Positions 44,257-57,237 of a stretch of DNA of 64,000 bases are shown one piece after another. The position numbers and the translations under genes are program-made. Each line of letters opens with the position of its first letter. Positions within the stretch are counted from its first letter, which is position 1. The stretch is taken from assembly GCA_030248215.1 (NCBI GenBank), contig JASANG010001061.1, positions 1 to 64,000 of the forward strand, written 5' to 3'. This stretch comes from Enoplolaimus lenunculus. Taxonomy: Eukaryota > Nematoda > Enoplea > Enoplida > Thoracostomopsidae. A model generated the notes under the pieces. It did no database searches. It saw nothing but the letters and a program-made list of their open reading frames with translations, and was not told where the DNA came from.

Positions 44257-47200
44257 GCAATTTGTAAGCCAACATTTTACAAGTGTATATATCGAAACCC
44301 TTAACCAACACATGTTCAGTTGCAAATCAACGACGTTTCCCTATCTACACTTTGTCAAAATATGAAAAAATTTAGGCAGGCATTTAAATATATGTAGTTG
44401 GAGATGTTTGTATTTTTGTCGTCAACTGAAATGCTTTTTTTCTATATCTTCCGCTTTAACCACCAAACAATGCCGGACTGATTAACGCAGCCCAATATCA
44501 AGAGGATTCCAATTTAGCAGCGAAAAAAGACCAGATGTTTGAAGAAACATTTTTCAAAAAAAACGCGACGCGGCTGCAGTTGTTGTTTTTTTCGCTGAAT
44601 TTACAATAAAACATAAGGTTCGACCAATATAAAATATATAAAATACCGATTGACAATGTCACGGTAGCCTTGTCACAGGGTCGCGTGAGAATCAAATGTC
44701 AATACATAAATGAGAAATCAATCGGTTGTTAAACATTTACTGTGATTAGAGATGTTTCGTTTCTCAGTTAATCTCAGCTGCTTGCGTGTATTGAGTATTA
44801 ATTACGATAATTAGCCAGAATTATTGTTTATATCGCAATTTTAGAACTATTGCGTCATGTCAATCTTTTAACCGAACGTCAAGTAGCAGGCCATGTTTGA
44901 AAAGTATTACTTGATTATTATGAAAATTATATATATACATATATATACACATACATATATATACAAAAAAACTACAGTGAATACGTTCCATCTATACCAA
45001 CTTCCATCAAGCCAAAGCAATTACCTACCGTTAAACTAGCATATTCATCGCATAACACAGTTTCAATAAACGCGCAAAATACTGCTGCTACTGTTTTTTC
45101 GCAGTTCTGTATATCAGCAATCCAATATGGCTGTTGAATGTTATGTTTAATCGACCATATAATCAAATTTTTAGCTGTTATTTATAAATAGTTTATTTCA
45201 TATCGAATTCTTAAGTAGAAACCAAAAAGTCTACTTTAATACAGAATTTTATAACGCGAAAAACATTTTAACACTTTATACGCACCGGTGGTCCCTGGTG
45301 TCTGTCTGGTCGGCGGAAAGAGTGATTACTGAAAATGTCACTTGGCTTAGTAGACGCAACGCTTGTTTCGGCTGTTAGTAAACATCAACAGCTGTTTAGA
45401 AGTGTAGAAAAATATATATTAAATGTTGGTAAACTATAAAATTAGATTATAACTAAACATTTTGTTTGTTTGTTTTCGAATGTCATTTATTTGAAATGAT
45501 GAACTGTTGCAAACATTTAACATATTAAAGCATTGAAACGCATATAAGAAAGCGCTTTTTGGTAAGCGGAAAGGAAAACTACGAAGTAGTTTAGTATAGC
45601 CAAATTTTGTTACACAAACGCTTTTTAGCGGTTGTCAAAATGCTATTTTTAGCATCAATATAGACGCTTTTCACAAAAAATTAAAAGCGCTTTGCAATTT
45701 TGACACGATTTATCCGGCTACTTTTATAATGTATACTTGTCGTAGCCCAAGCCGTAAGTCATCTCAATTTCGAAAGACGTATTTTTTCACGCAAGAATTT
45801 GAACAGATTTTACGACTGTCAATTTAATTCTGGAATATTTCTGATGGTACAAATTCCATGAAGTGATATTGCTGTATGCGGTCAATAAAATTAAACCAAG
45901 TTACACCAAATAGCTTTTGATGATAAAAAACCAAAGACCAATCCATGCAACGATACCCAGGATTTTAAAATAAGGAACCATACTCAGGAATAAGCCTGAA
46001 TGTTACTTTGTCCTAAAACCGAAGCCATAATTCCTTTCTGGACTGGCCCATTTTGGAATTGCGCTAATTTACGTCTTGAACTACAACCTATTATCGCCTA
46101 CTTGTTTACCGGTCCTAGTCAATGTCTCAGTTTAAGGGTTTGATTTGTTTTAGAAACAAGGCGAGGGTAACCGCTGGCCCACGTCCCCTCTCGGTGTGAC
46201 TATGAAACATAATATATTTGATTCTGCATTGGTATGAAAGTTTTATTTATATGAAATCCTCTCAAAGATAACGAAATATAAACATAACAAATACTAAAAC
46301 TCGAATCCAATTAATAAAGTCGCTAATTATTGCAAGCGTTGTTTTTGATTCCCAAACAACACGACCGTTACTAGAAATTTTCAAAGCAAAAGAGTGTGTG
46401 GCACACTACGAGCAGGGTCTGTAAGGGTAGAAACTGATGAGAGATATCTCCTCCCGAATTTCTGACCAATCAACAAAAAGCACTTTTCAAATAGTCCTTA
46501 ACAATCCTTGCGTTTACCTTCTACATTCTTACGATCAAACCTATTGCTTTTTACATGACGTTTTACGATCGCGACGCCGAATCCTAACTGAACCGCTGAC
46601 AGCCAGCAATATTTTCCATATATACTTAAACATTAGAAAAAATTTAGTATAAAAATTTTGCACAAACTAAAACAATATAATAATTAAAGAAAAGCAACAA
46701 AATACGCTAAGTCTAAAAACGGTGATATTTCAACTGAAAGAATAGATGGAATATATTTTCTTCCCGGAGCTTGTGTGAAAACAAGGAAACACCACTTTTA
46801 ACATCTTCAGGGTTACCTTCTATATCGTTTTAAGGACAAATCAATTTTTTCAATGACGTTAAATCACTTTCCTGAGCACATAATCCACAACATCGCTAAC
46901 AGCATAAGACAGACACTAGTAGGTATTATATTGCTGTGGGCGTTTTTATCCAATGAATTAGTTACAGGATTACAGCTATATTAAAAATTCAATCATTTGC
47001 TTAAAATATAATTGTATACCATAGGAATGTGGGAAATACAGTGCCGGAGCAGGCTAGAGAATCCCTTCAAAAACATTTCAGGGCTCTTGCGATGATCAAA
47101 ATATTTGTCAAATTTTTTTGTTTAAAATCTTGTTTGGGGCCCCTTTTTGGGGTGCGCACCCCATGAAAGCATTCAAGCTAGAGTGGCAACAAGATGCGGT

Positions 47201-47322
47201 CACGGGTAATGCAAATATCTCAGAAATCAAATGAACCGATGAACCAATTATTGCGTCAAAGTAAACCGATAAATTTTTTCGGTAAAACAATAAAGGAACT
47301 TCGGTTACCCGCAGATCCGAGT
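44257..47322. other. 3-kb intergenic stretch downstream of the tandem channel genes
   Basis: No gene recognised. It holds a TA/CA microsatellite (44925-44966) and a loose palindrome with aaagcgctttt at about 45550 and 45690. A GC-rich repeat-like piece lies at 47041-47165 (agtgccggagcaggc, ggggtgcgcacccc). Confidence 0.4.
44925..44966. repeat. ATATAC microsatellite
   Basis: A tract of tatatatacatatatatac units. Confidence 0.85.
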
Positions 47323-50300
47323 TCAAATTTCATTCATAAGCATGCTAGTTTGCACAGCTTTGTTGACGAGCCTTTCTTTGGTGACAGACGTTTTTCGTGG
47401 TGTTGGAATCGCTGAAATGCTGCGGCCACTTTTTTCATGTCGTTCACTCGGTTGCCTTGATCTAGAAATTGTTGTCATCGCAAGTTGTGTTGTTCCAGCT
47501 CTTGGCGACACCGTATCCAGTGATTTTTTGACTCCAGTATTAGCCCCGGTAGCAGCATCGCGTAATTGCTGTTTATGTCGTGCTCCGATGAACGGTGCAA
47601 CCCAATTCGTGCCTCTCATTGTATCGACAAGACCTGCTAAACTTGATCGATTCACTGGATTGTTTCTGTTACCAACTGTTGCACTTAACAAATCACCACC
47701 ATTATTGAAGCCGTTACGGGCAAGTGCATTACCATCAGTTGTATTTAAGCGATATTCATTGCTGTCCGCAGTGTTGTGTTGTGACGGTTCGTGTTCAGCT
47801 GCAGAAAAACCTACTGAATTGCTGGCAAGTTGGAATCCGGTTGGAGTAAATTCATCTAGGGTTACAGGACGTTCATCCATAGAGGGGACCACATTTTGGC
47901 GTCCTAATGCAACTGCGTGTTGAGTGTTTAAGGCAGACTGTATTTGTCGATGCATATCGCGTGCCATCAGTTTAAACCTTCGTTCAATTTTTAGTTGAAT
48001 TATGCTCCAGCACATTGAAACGGTTGCTAGTCCTAAAATTGCATTTTATGTAACTTGTAAAATGTGAATTATTTTTTGTAATTTACCAATACCTCATCAC
48101 ATCGCAAGTAATCAGACGAACAACGATGGCCTGTATTTTTGAAGAGGATTTCATATTCGGCGGAAAACTGATATGTAAAACTAGCTTATGCTTTTGTCAA
48201 CACGTACATGGTGTAAAGTAGTGGCTATACCTTATAAATGTATTGAATTTCAAAGTTGAGCCCGAATTTTCAACTATTGAATGTTAAAAAAACGACTTCA
48301 TGCGGTTGAAAACTCAAAAAATGTTCAGCGCACTCAAGTTTGCAAAAATAACTTTCTATAATATTTAGGTACGCTAAATGTAAAATTACGGTTTTCTTAG
48401 AAAGTTGGTTTAAAAACTACAAACGGTACAATCATTCAAATCCAACAAAATGTCTTCATCAATAAAAAATACTAACCAATAAAAATAAACGTCCACGAAA
48501 TTACTGTTTTCGGAAAATCGGCTGGCGCCAAGTCCCCTAAGCCCACCGTAGTCACGCTCATAACGGTAAAATACATCGCATCCCTGTACGATACTTCTTG
48601 TCGCATGCTAGAATCTTCTAAATTATCAAGATCGATTGATCCAAAATAGGCGGATGAGATAGCTAGCCATGCTATTGTCATTAATACCGCTATATATAGC
48701 GGAACTTGAATATCGTCATCATCATCATCGTCATCGTCATCATCATCATTATCATCATCATTATCATTGTCACTAACACTGCTTCCGCTTGTGCTAATAA
48801 CATAGTTTGGCCCTGTGGTAAGTCTGTTGGTCCGACTCTCGGCCGCAGTTTGGGTACTGTTCTCTCTTTCGCGCTTACGAGTAAATCTATCGATAAGAAA
48901 ACTCCATTTCCGAAACAGATTTCTAAACTTTCGACGTGCGTACCGCAATAGTTGTAAGCCTTTAAGCCAAAATTCGTTCGCCACAAACATTAACAATTCG
49001 CCTAAGTGATTCAATATCAGCAGGCATAGTGGAATTCCGATTATAGTGTAGAGGCATGTGATTGCTTTGCATGCGTATGATTTTGGAACTACATTACCGA
49101 ACCCTGAAAGTGAACGTTTCTAACATTTTAACTATTTCACGTTTTTTTGACATCGCACTCAGGCGGTCATTCCTGTATTTCCTATTAACAATCTTTAAGA
49201 AATACGTGTTGTTTGTATATACCTCACATTCAGTCAGGTAGTTGCCGCCCTCTGCACCTCCCGTAGATTCAAGGAACCCATGCTCGATAGGGGGTTGCCG
49301 CTCCCAAGTCCCTACATTAAGTGCGGTTCTCATACTAAAGCGGCACAGACATAGCATCAAAAGTACTTCATTGCAAATTTTTGCTGTTCTAATCTAGCTT
49401 GTTACCGTGGAGATTTGGGAGGCGACAATGTTCGTCCTGCTTAGATACCCTTCAAACTGCGGATGATTTAGGGGCGGCAGCCCCCTGATTAAAATTAAAA
49501 AGAACCAGAGACATACACAAAGAGGTATAGACAAATATATTAGATGTGGTTATACCCACTTGAAATGAAATGATGGGTACGTCCTTAAAAAGCGCCTAAA
49601 CCATACCACTTTATATTATACGCGAAGAATTTTTTTGTGGTTGGAAACGAACTAAACGAGTACCAAATTGGAGGTCGGCATTATACGAGAGTGCACCGCA
49701 TACTGTAACGTAAACTAATCATGACCTCTATAAATCTTACCAATGGAAGAATGCAAATTGTTGACATAATGTAACGCCGCCATAAAGGTTACCGTTCGAT
49801 TTTGGCACGTATCCGGATGCAAATATGACACCACACAAAGGCATTTTAAAGTACAAAATATCACTGCAAATATCACAGAAAACAGTACCAAAATAACCAC
49901 AAGAATAAAATCAGTAAAAGCCTGGCGTTGAAGTAAATTGTGAAGCGAGCTTGATTTAATCTGTAGTCGTAATTTACGTTTTTGAGACAATGAAAGTTCG
50001 TTTTGTTGTTGATTCGAATCGCTTTGATGAGCACACGCAGCCAGCGGTTGGCCAATACCCGTAGTGTCATTCTGGGATGGTCCATTTGAATAATTTGACG
50101 AATCGTATAGGCAAGGAATAAAAGTGTTCGTCGGCGAATCTGTTGTTTTTGGCTCCGGGACAGTATCACTGTCGAATGTTATTAATGGAAATGGTTGTTT
50201 TTCAGCCCGAACAGAATTGTTTCGTTTCAAGGCGTATTCAGTCCCAACATTGCTGCTGATTGTTTCAATGCTAGTAGATTGGTAGTTTTTTGGTTCCAAT

Positions 50301-50761
50301 GAGTCATCAGACATATGCTTCGCAGTTATTGCGTGCTGCGGACGCAAGTCAATTCTACCTGGTGCGCTCAATTTACGCTCAGATATGCCAGTGTGTTCTA
50401 ACTGTTGGTTTGTTACTCTGTGAGATGAAAATAAAAAATCATTGGTAACAAATCTGCTATTACTTTTAGAATGAGGATAATTAGATTTATTTGGATTTCG
50501 TTTTGAATGCGCTCTATGGCTGTTCGTCCGGTACAGTTGCGTCGTGTCATTATGAGAGCTTTTCCTGGTAACAGGCTCGTTCACACCGCTAATATTTTGA
50601 TTGAATTGTGTGTCTAGTGCCTTTGAGTCCAGAGCTAGCGTTCGCATTGGCGAAGACGGCGTGTTCCTTGATGTTTCATGTTTTCTCTTAGACCTCAAGT
50701 ATCCATTAGCTTTGGTAAAAGGAGTCGTGTGATATCCGTTTGAAATGACGCTAATATCCAT
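47323..50761 (-). CDS. Two-pore-domain (K2P/TWK-type) potassium channel, gene B
   Basis: Three exons: 50761-49741, 49103-48477 and 48032-47323. All joins are phase 1, giving 785 residues. K2P channels are dimers that set resting potassium conductance at the plasma membrane. Domains: a long polar N-terminus (1-280), M1 about 284-307, P1 with filter S-I-G-F-G (339-343), M2, a cytoplasmic loop, M3 about 473-493, P2 with T-V-G-L-G-D (526-531), and M4 ending in GLATVSMCW. The ATG is the first after an in-frame TGA two codons upstream. Oddities: M1 to P1 is only about 32 residues including the pore helix, too short for the usual extracellular cap helices. The M2-M3 loop also carries an Asp run (about 452-471). 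Possible LC8 docking motifs are NSTQT (about 422-426) and KAVQT (about 774-778). The second donor is the unusual GTTAGT. Confidence 0.92.
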
Positions 50762-52130
50762 AATTCATACCCGTTCTATTTAAAGAGTTTATAAAACTCA
50801 AGCTTTTAAAACTAGAAGCATAAATAACACCGTTTAAAAATGATGGTATAAGTTAAACATAAAAATGTCCTGTTTTAGGTGCTATCCTCTCTGTTGTCCA
50901 TGCAAAAATCAGTAGCACAACGTTGACTTTAGACTATTTTTTGCTAAGCATTAGGCTTTGGTATATGCTCATTTTATAGGGTTATGCTTATGCTTAGAGA
51001 TGTGCTTATTTTAGTGTTACTCCCTGTCCTCTAACATTGGCCCTCTTCGATATGCCTCAAACCGATGTTCGCCCAAAAATACTGTGATTTTGCAAGCTTT
51101 TGCATGTTTCAGCCTCCCATCACCCTCCCGGATAATTTACGAGCATATTTACAATTTTTGCGGAATTCAGTTTTTGAAGTCCTCTGAGCCCCAGGGCCGA
51201 ACAAAACATTTAACGAACTTTGGTAACGTTACAAATGATGTGATGCCGCATGCTAGTCAACTCTGAATGATAAACACTGTATATCGAATGATGTGAAAGT
51301 TTGGAAATTTTAATAAAAAATATCTTACCCTCAAAAATCGAATTTTTTTAACTCATACTACGCTGTCAAATGATCACTCAGGGAGAGAATTAACAGCTGA
51401 AATAAGCAAAAATTTCTGAAAATAGGACCGTTTTGGGAATCGAACTAAGGCTGGCTTTTTCATCAAAATTTTTTTGCCTCATTTCTCTCGCTTTATACTG
51501 CATTAGCGTGAAACTGACGTCAAATAAAACAATTCGCGGAGAACATCTATTAAACCTAAAAAAGCGAGTTGTTCGAAAATTAAAATTTGAAACGCGGACC
51601 AGAAGTAGCGAACAAGACAAATTTAAAAAATATTTGTTTCGCGTAAAACATTAGGTCAAGTATTAATAGTAAAATATACCGCATTCGGATGGAAATAAAA
51701 CAACATTTTCTATTTTTCTACCGATGGAGGGCTATGAATTACAACATGGTAGGCGTATAAAAAGTCGAAGACAAAGCCATGCAAAACCAAAAATTTAGCG
51801 TAATTTAATATTGCTCAAAGACAAACATAATTTGTGATCTGTTCTTTTCTTTTGAGATTAATAGAAAAGTCTAAAACTCACTCTACTAATGCAACGGTCA
51901 ACAAAACTTGCTATTTTTATACACGGGGTTGCTTTTGGTAGCACAAGGTATTAAGTCATTTTTGAGCAAATATTTAGCCTTTAGTGGGTAACCATGTAAC
52001 ACAAAACCTGCCGCCTGTTATGGTGTTCTTTGGTCGTTTGTGGTTCGTTCCAGTTAAGCCAATGCGTGAAGTTTAATCACTCATGCAGACAATTTTCAGA
52101 CTTTGAAAACTTTATGAACAACTATAAATA

Positions 52131-52172
52131 AATATATATACATACATACATATATATTATATATATATATTG
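52131..52172. repeat. ATAC/AT microsatellite
   Basis: A tract of atatatacatacatacatat followed by an AT run. Confidence 0.85.
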
Positions 52173-52603
52173 GAAAATAGATTATGGTGAATTGAATGAT
52201 AGAAATGCAAAAAAGCATTTCAGAAGACTGAATCGTCTTGGTCAATTTTTGGCCACAGGCACAACTATTTTCGTTTTTTAGTAAACAAATTTAAAGTCTA
52301 TGATAGCTATGCGTTTCCACATTTTTGTCACTGAATCTGTAAAAGAATTTAATCTAGGAGGATGCCTAATACATTTTTACACGTAGCTTTTCGCAATGCT
52401 CGGAACACGGTAATGTGACATGCGGATACATGGAGGCAAAGTAAATCTCGTGATATAATGCACATTGGTAAAACGCTGATACATATGTAGTGCTTTCATA
52501 TGCAGAAACGGTAAAAACATGTAAGGAAGAACCAAGATGCATGAGTATAATGGTGAGGTTATTATAAGGCATAAAAACGGATATTCCCTGCAGTTGGGCG
52601 TGA

Positions 52604-52760
52604 AGCCGCGTGTCTCAGTGGAAGCGCACTCGACTGAGAATCTGTCGGCCATCGGTCATGAGATCGTAGCCTGTTAACGCTCCTCATTTACCGTCGAGCC
52701 CCCGGCCTACCTAACTTATGACAGGGAAAGGCATCAGATAGACTACGCCAACTAAACTAG
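52604..52760 (+). mobile_element. Candidate tRNA-derived SINE
   Basis: The string TGTCTCAGTGG at 52611-52621 matches the Pol III A box (TRGCNNAGTGG) at ten of eleven positions. About 40 bp on, GATCGTAGCC (52662-52671) matches the B box (GTTCGAATCC) at seven of ten. The stretch before it (ggtcatga) also fits a tRNA T arm. There is no matching 3' acceptor strand, so it is not a working tRNA gene. The unrelated sequence that follows may be the SINE body. No second copy is seen in the window. Confidence 0.5.
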
Positions 52761-53383
52761 TGTAAGGTGAAGGACGTACAGACTAAACAGTTGAACACAA
52801 CTATAAGCTAAACTGTGCGCTCGCGTTGTTGACAGTGTAGGTAGCCGGTTTCAGAAAGTGTTCGATGTTTTCAGTCAGAAAACAAAAGCAATTTATAAAT
52901 TCAGTAAATTTTTGATTACCCGTAAAAAATAAATATCATCCAGGGCTATATTTTGTAGTTCTACATAGCGCATATGGACTTTATTTATGCCACAGTGGTC
53001 AAACAATAGGTACAACTGTAGCGGTGCAATCGAACGACGCGATTGAACTTTGTCAACATAATAAAAAATATGAAAATGAACACAAAAATAGATTTTAAAT
53101 AGTCAAGTTTTTTACGGAGCCTAATGCGCAGCTTCAAAAATATTGCTTGGGCGGCCTTTTGGTCACAAAGCAGCTTTGAAGTTGCAAATTATTCATTAGA
53201 GTTCAAGCTATTGAATTTAATTCGCTGCTGTGAACGCAGTTGCAAGTGGCTTAAATTTCTTGCATCTGCAGTTTGGTCAGTCAGAGTGTTGGTTTGAAAA
53301 TAGTTGCAGCTGCATGTATTTCGTGCAAGTTGCAGCTGCCAGTTCTCGCTGCAAAAACCTACAAGTGTAAATGGGGCTTTATC

Positions 53384-53543
53384 GGGCCGTAGCAAAAGTG
53401 GGCCAGGGAGGCTCAGCTCCCCTGGAACAATTTTGTCCTCCCTAGAAAGTTTTCAACCTTGCATGTAATTGACTGAAAACCCTTGAATGTTCCTCCTGCA
53501 AAGTTTTTACCCCTCTCTAGCAAGGTGAGATGGCTATAGGCCT
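53384..53543. mobile_element. CCCGTAGCC-family MITE (copy 4)
   Basis: Starts gggccgtagcaaaag and ends aaggtgagatggctatagg. It contains aagttttcaaccttgcatgt, shared with 36131 and 62203. Confidence 0.7.
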
Positions 53544-55009
53544 GGCCTTTATGCTACAATATTCTATACAAAGTAAAACTCTTTTCGATCTATTACATAC
53601 AGAAACGTTAGTTTAGTTCTAATCTGAAGTATTTCGAATCAATAAGCTAAATTTCAAAACGAATAATTGCATCATAAAACAAATTCCAAATCACTTGACA
53701 CTTTCGCGTCTCTGGTCGGCTAAAATTTTCGGCTTATGTACATTTCCTACGCATTAAAGGTTAATTTAAGGTTAATACGGCACAGGTTCAAGCATAGGCT
53801 TAAAAAGAGAATATGACAAAGGTTTTCAGGTCTCGGCTTTAGGCAAGCATTTTCTGAAAACTAAGAATATGCCGGAGCGTGGACTCAAAGGTCTACGCCT
53901 GTTGGGAAAAGTATACACAAACCAAATTTTCCAATTCAGGGTTGTAATATCTCGTTCTGTTAGCAAAATCGAACAAAGTATATGAAACTATGTTAGCCAC
54001 ATCTACTGCCAGTAGAAGTCCTCTGTACCATTGATAGATATAAATTTTAGTTCAATTTTGCACAGGAAAACATGGTGTGTAACCTGATCCATGTGTAAAT
54101 TTGATTTCTGTATACTTTAGGCAAAAGCTGATGATGACGATAGTCAAAAGTACCGCTTCAGTTTATTTCAGTCGAACTTCGCGAATAGCAAAGTCTACAT
54201 CCATCCGACTGAGAGAAAGCTGTTACATATTTGCAATGGAATAGACAACGGTGTATACGAGGAGACATGCGTGCGATACATCACCCCTGAAATTTTTGAA
54301 AAGACATGAAGACAGGCACTTTTACAGCGTATCATACAGAGTTAAAAAAATTTCTCGCTCGCTACAGACCCCCATAAAAATCTGTCTAGGTGTCGTTTTT
54401 AGGGATGTCATTTTTTATGCGGCACACTGGTTTCGGAACAACTTGTTAATATCTTCAACTGTCCTTCAACTTCTAATGCGCCCTGTCAGCTACTTACCAA
54501 TACAGTTAATTATGACGTAAACCATAACGCCAAGCTAAGTAATATCAATACACCAGAAAATTAGACAAGTTTGTTCTGAACACACAGGAAAAATAATGGA
54601 GTATAAATCAAGGTGGCGGGTCGGGCCTGGTAAAGAAATCGTTACCCACTTACAACTCTGCACGCAGAAGGTCATATCTCATATCATGAAATTTACCACA
54701 ACAAATTATCTGCATTATGAAAAAATCATAGGTACAACTCTCTTTGTATGCGTAGGGTTTCGAAAAACATTATATACAATGCAAACTTTGGTTAAAACAG
54801 ATCGAATATGCTACAAGTTTTCTATTGATTGCACTGAATTAATTTTTTCCAGATAATCTTCTATTGGGCTCGATTAGCAAACATAAAGCTAAATAAACTG
54901 TATAATTATCATGTTAAAATTTTAGGAACCGATCCTATGTCTTGGTTTGGCTGACTTGTTTTTTAGTTTTCTGCGCTGTGCTTGACATGTAAATTTTTAT
55001 TTTTGCTAC
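53544..55009. other. Intergenic between the two channel genes, part 2
   Basis: AT-rich, with no exon recognised. Around 53760-53850 there are a few caggcttaaa / tttaggcaag motifs, again resembling a decayed TTAGGC-type repeat. Confidence 0.4.
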
Positions 55010-55135
55010 GGCTGCGGTATACTTCCCCTACATTTGACATTAAGGCTTAGACAAACGTTTCTTCTTTGACATAGGCGAGTCTTTGCCTAAGCCTTAACCT
55101 CAAATGTCGGAGAAGGTGTACAAAACCGCTGGCTG
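55010..55135. mobile_element. Palindromic MITE with TTAAGGCTTAG arms
   Basis: Left arm ctacatttgacattaaggct, then tagacaaacg. Right arm tttgcctaagccttaacctc, then aaatgtcgg. The outer parts (cggtatacttccc / ggtgtacaaaaccg) are loosely inverted too. A TTAGGC-like hexamer lies inside the arms themselves. Confidence 0.6.
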
Positions 55136-55457
55136 TTATACCTTCACATTTTCTATGTTCAATAGCAAACGAAGATGTATAATAATCTATGAAATATATT
55201 TCAAAGTACCAGGAGTTGGCTTCAGGTTTTTCTACAAATAGCAGATTCGGGAGTTTCTGATGGTGAAAGGTCTTGCAATCTGTAGTAAACGAAATCCTGC
55301 GAATACAGCAAGCGCGAAGCCAAGCACCATTTTAGTGGTAATTATTAATTACCAATCGAAAAGTTTTAGGTAAACTAATAGCTCGCACTACAGATCTAAA
55401 CAAAATTGATCTTACAAGTTTTTTTTTGCAAAAAATCCAGGTGGTACGAACGTCCTC

Positions 55458-55702
55458 CACACTCAAAATAATATTCCTGATATTTAAAAAAATTTCTTAC
55501 ATTTAAGAAATATGGTTAGCAAGGTGCAGTTGAAAAGTATTTCTGTTATAGCAGAAAATTTTTGTTCAGTTTTGAAACGGAGTCTAAAAATAAATGTTTT
55601 CCTGTTGTTTTTAGAAAAATTGTCTTAAATATCAGAAAAACTTTTCAGATTTGCCACAGAAAATACTTTTCTAGATAAATTCAGAAATACTTTTTTGTGT
55701 GC
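55458..55702. mobile_element. CACTCAAAATAATATT MITE (copy 2)
   Basis: Starts cacactcaaaataatattcc and ends aaatacttttttgtgtg. It is like 28044-28244 but with about 45 extra bases in the middle. Confidence 0.75.
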
Positions 55703-55823
55703 AGTAAACGCTGGATTTGCCTCTGGTTCCAACACGATGATGATTTTGTTCTTTTATGTGCACGGTTGTACGGTAACAACGAACCCATATCAGGAGATTT
55801 TAAAGCATAAGCAATCATTGGAA

Positions 55824-55978
55824 ATGGGTGTACCAGGATTTTTGAAGGGGGTCACGTCCTATGAAAATTTGAAAAGGAAAGGTTCATGGTTACGAACTGA
55901 AAAATGCTTGCAAACCGATGGAGAAAATTCCATAGGAGGGAGTCCTCATCCCTTACCCCTCACGCCCCAAGCTACACC
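55824..55978. mobile_element. GTAGCCAGGATTTTGG-family MITE (copy 3)
   Basis: gggtgtaccaggatttttga, then cacgtcctatgaaaatttg, then aactgaaaaatgcttgc, ending near ccaagctacaccc. Confidence 0.65.
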
Positions 55979-57237
55979 CTTACAATTGATTTGCAATTGA
56001 GTATCCGATACTTTTCCTTGATACAGAACAATTAATAATCAGGCAAACTTTGCGCGGTTTTTTCATCTGGCGAAAGAACTGCAATAGGACTATGACCAGT
56101 GAGGTAGTTTGAAGACTGATGAACTTGAACACGAGTTGGACGTTTCACAGAATCAGACCATTCGCCCGTTGTCGATGACGGTAGTGGAAACCTACAACAC
56201 GTTCCGATTATAATTGAAGCTAAATCGCACCAATAAGTAATTTTGGCATCGTTAAAACTACTTTTGGTGTATACAATTTCATATTTATCAAAAAGTGATG
56301 GAACAAACTAAACTGCAGAACAAGAAACGTGGTATTCTACATTGTTAAGTCGTTTCCGTTGTAAATATTGCAGCAGTTTTAATTGAGCATTCAAAATATA
56401 GGATTGAGGTGTGCGAATATGGAATAGAATAGAAACTTTTAAAAGCAGTGGCAAGTATACCTAGAGACTTTTCAATAGTTTACTCAATATACTTGATATT
56501 GTAAAAATAGTTTATGCAACCAGGGGATGCAGCTACAATCTCTTGATCGTCGGTGCCCATGAACAGTTTAGTTTATTTATTTTTACCAGCAGGGTTTGAA
56601 AAACCGTTTCAGCGGTTTGACTTAATTTTGGTATGGATGTTGCTTGGTACAGGTTTGTTTAGTTTATTTAGCCGACACTTTGTTATAGCAAGAAAATCTG
56701 CAAATTTTATTTACTTTCTGAATAACGTGAGCATAAAGCGACGTATAAGCCTTAGTGGAAAATTAAACGAAATCCAGTTAAACACACATAATGTGTTCCC
56801 TAACCCTAAACGTGAGTTCAAGAGTTTCAACTTTGCTCACAACCTTAGAAACAACCCGTATGATATAACTATGTTGCAATGGTTGCTGTTGTTAATCATG
56901 CTAAATTATATATAAAACGGTGCGTGTGATTTTTGGTCTTTAGTATGCAACCAGTTATGAAAGTAAGACTTAAGAATTGCTACTCAAAGTGTAAAAGCGC
57001 TATTCGCATGTGCAAATTTTAAACGTAGAAATTGCATCAGCAAGTCGCAGACCTAACTTTCTCGTGTGTGGTTAAGCTGTAAATTTATTACACAGCGCAA
57101 TTAACAGCAATTCCACAATCACCGTGTATTTTGCAGTTAAGGATCACCGAAGCGATCTTTGACCATGCCTCAAAACGCATGTTGCGACTGCAAATTTCTC
57201 GATGAAAAAAACTTGTACGATTGAATAGAGCTTTAGC
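55979..57237. other. Intergenic, 3' flank of channel gene A
   Basis: No exon recognised. A minus-strand AATAAA at 57089-57084 lies about 150 nt past the stop of channel gene A and would suit a poly(A) signal. The cgcatgtgcaaattttaaac stretch near 57005 resembles a MITE arm seen at 27293. Confidence 0.4.

Larger units (their letters stand above)
50762..53383. other. Intergenic between the two channel genes, part 1
   Basis: No exon recognised. Around 50940-51040 there are scattered cttaggc-like motifs and a final 'aacattggccc', perhaps a decayed TTAGGC-type MITE. The stretch also holds a microsatellite (52131-52172) and a SINE-like head (52604). A fragment of the CACGTGCAAG arm lies at 53257-53383. 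Confidence 0.4.

Noticed and set aside
47342-47923. 193-codon plus-strand frame opposite the K2P-B tail
   Set aside because: A shadow of the true coding strand. The minus frame continues the M4 motif with correct splice phase.
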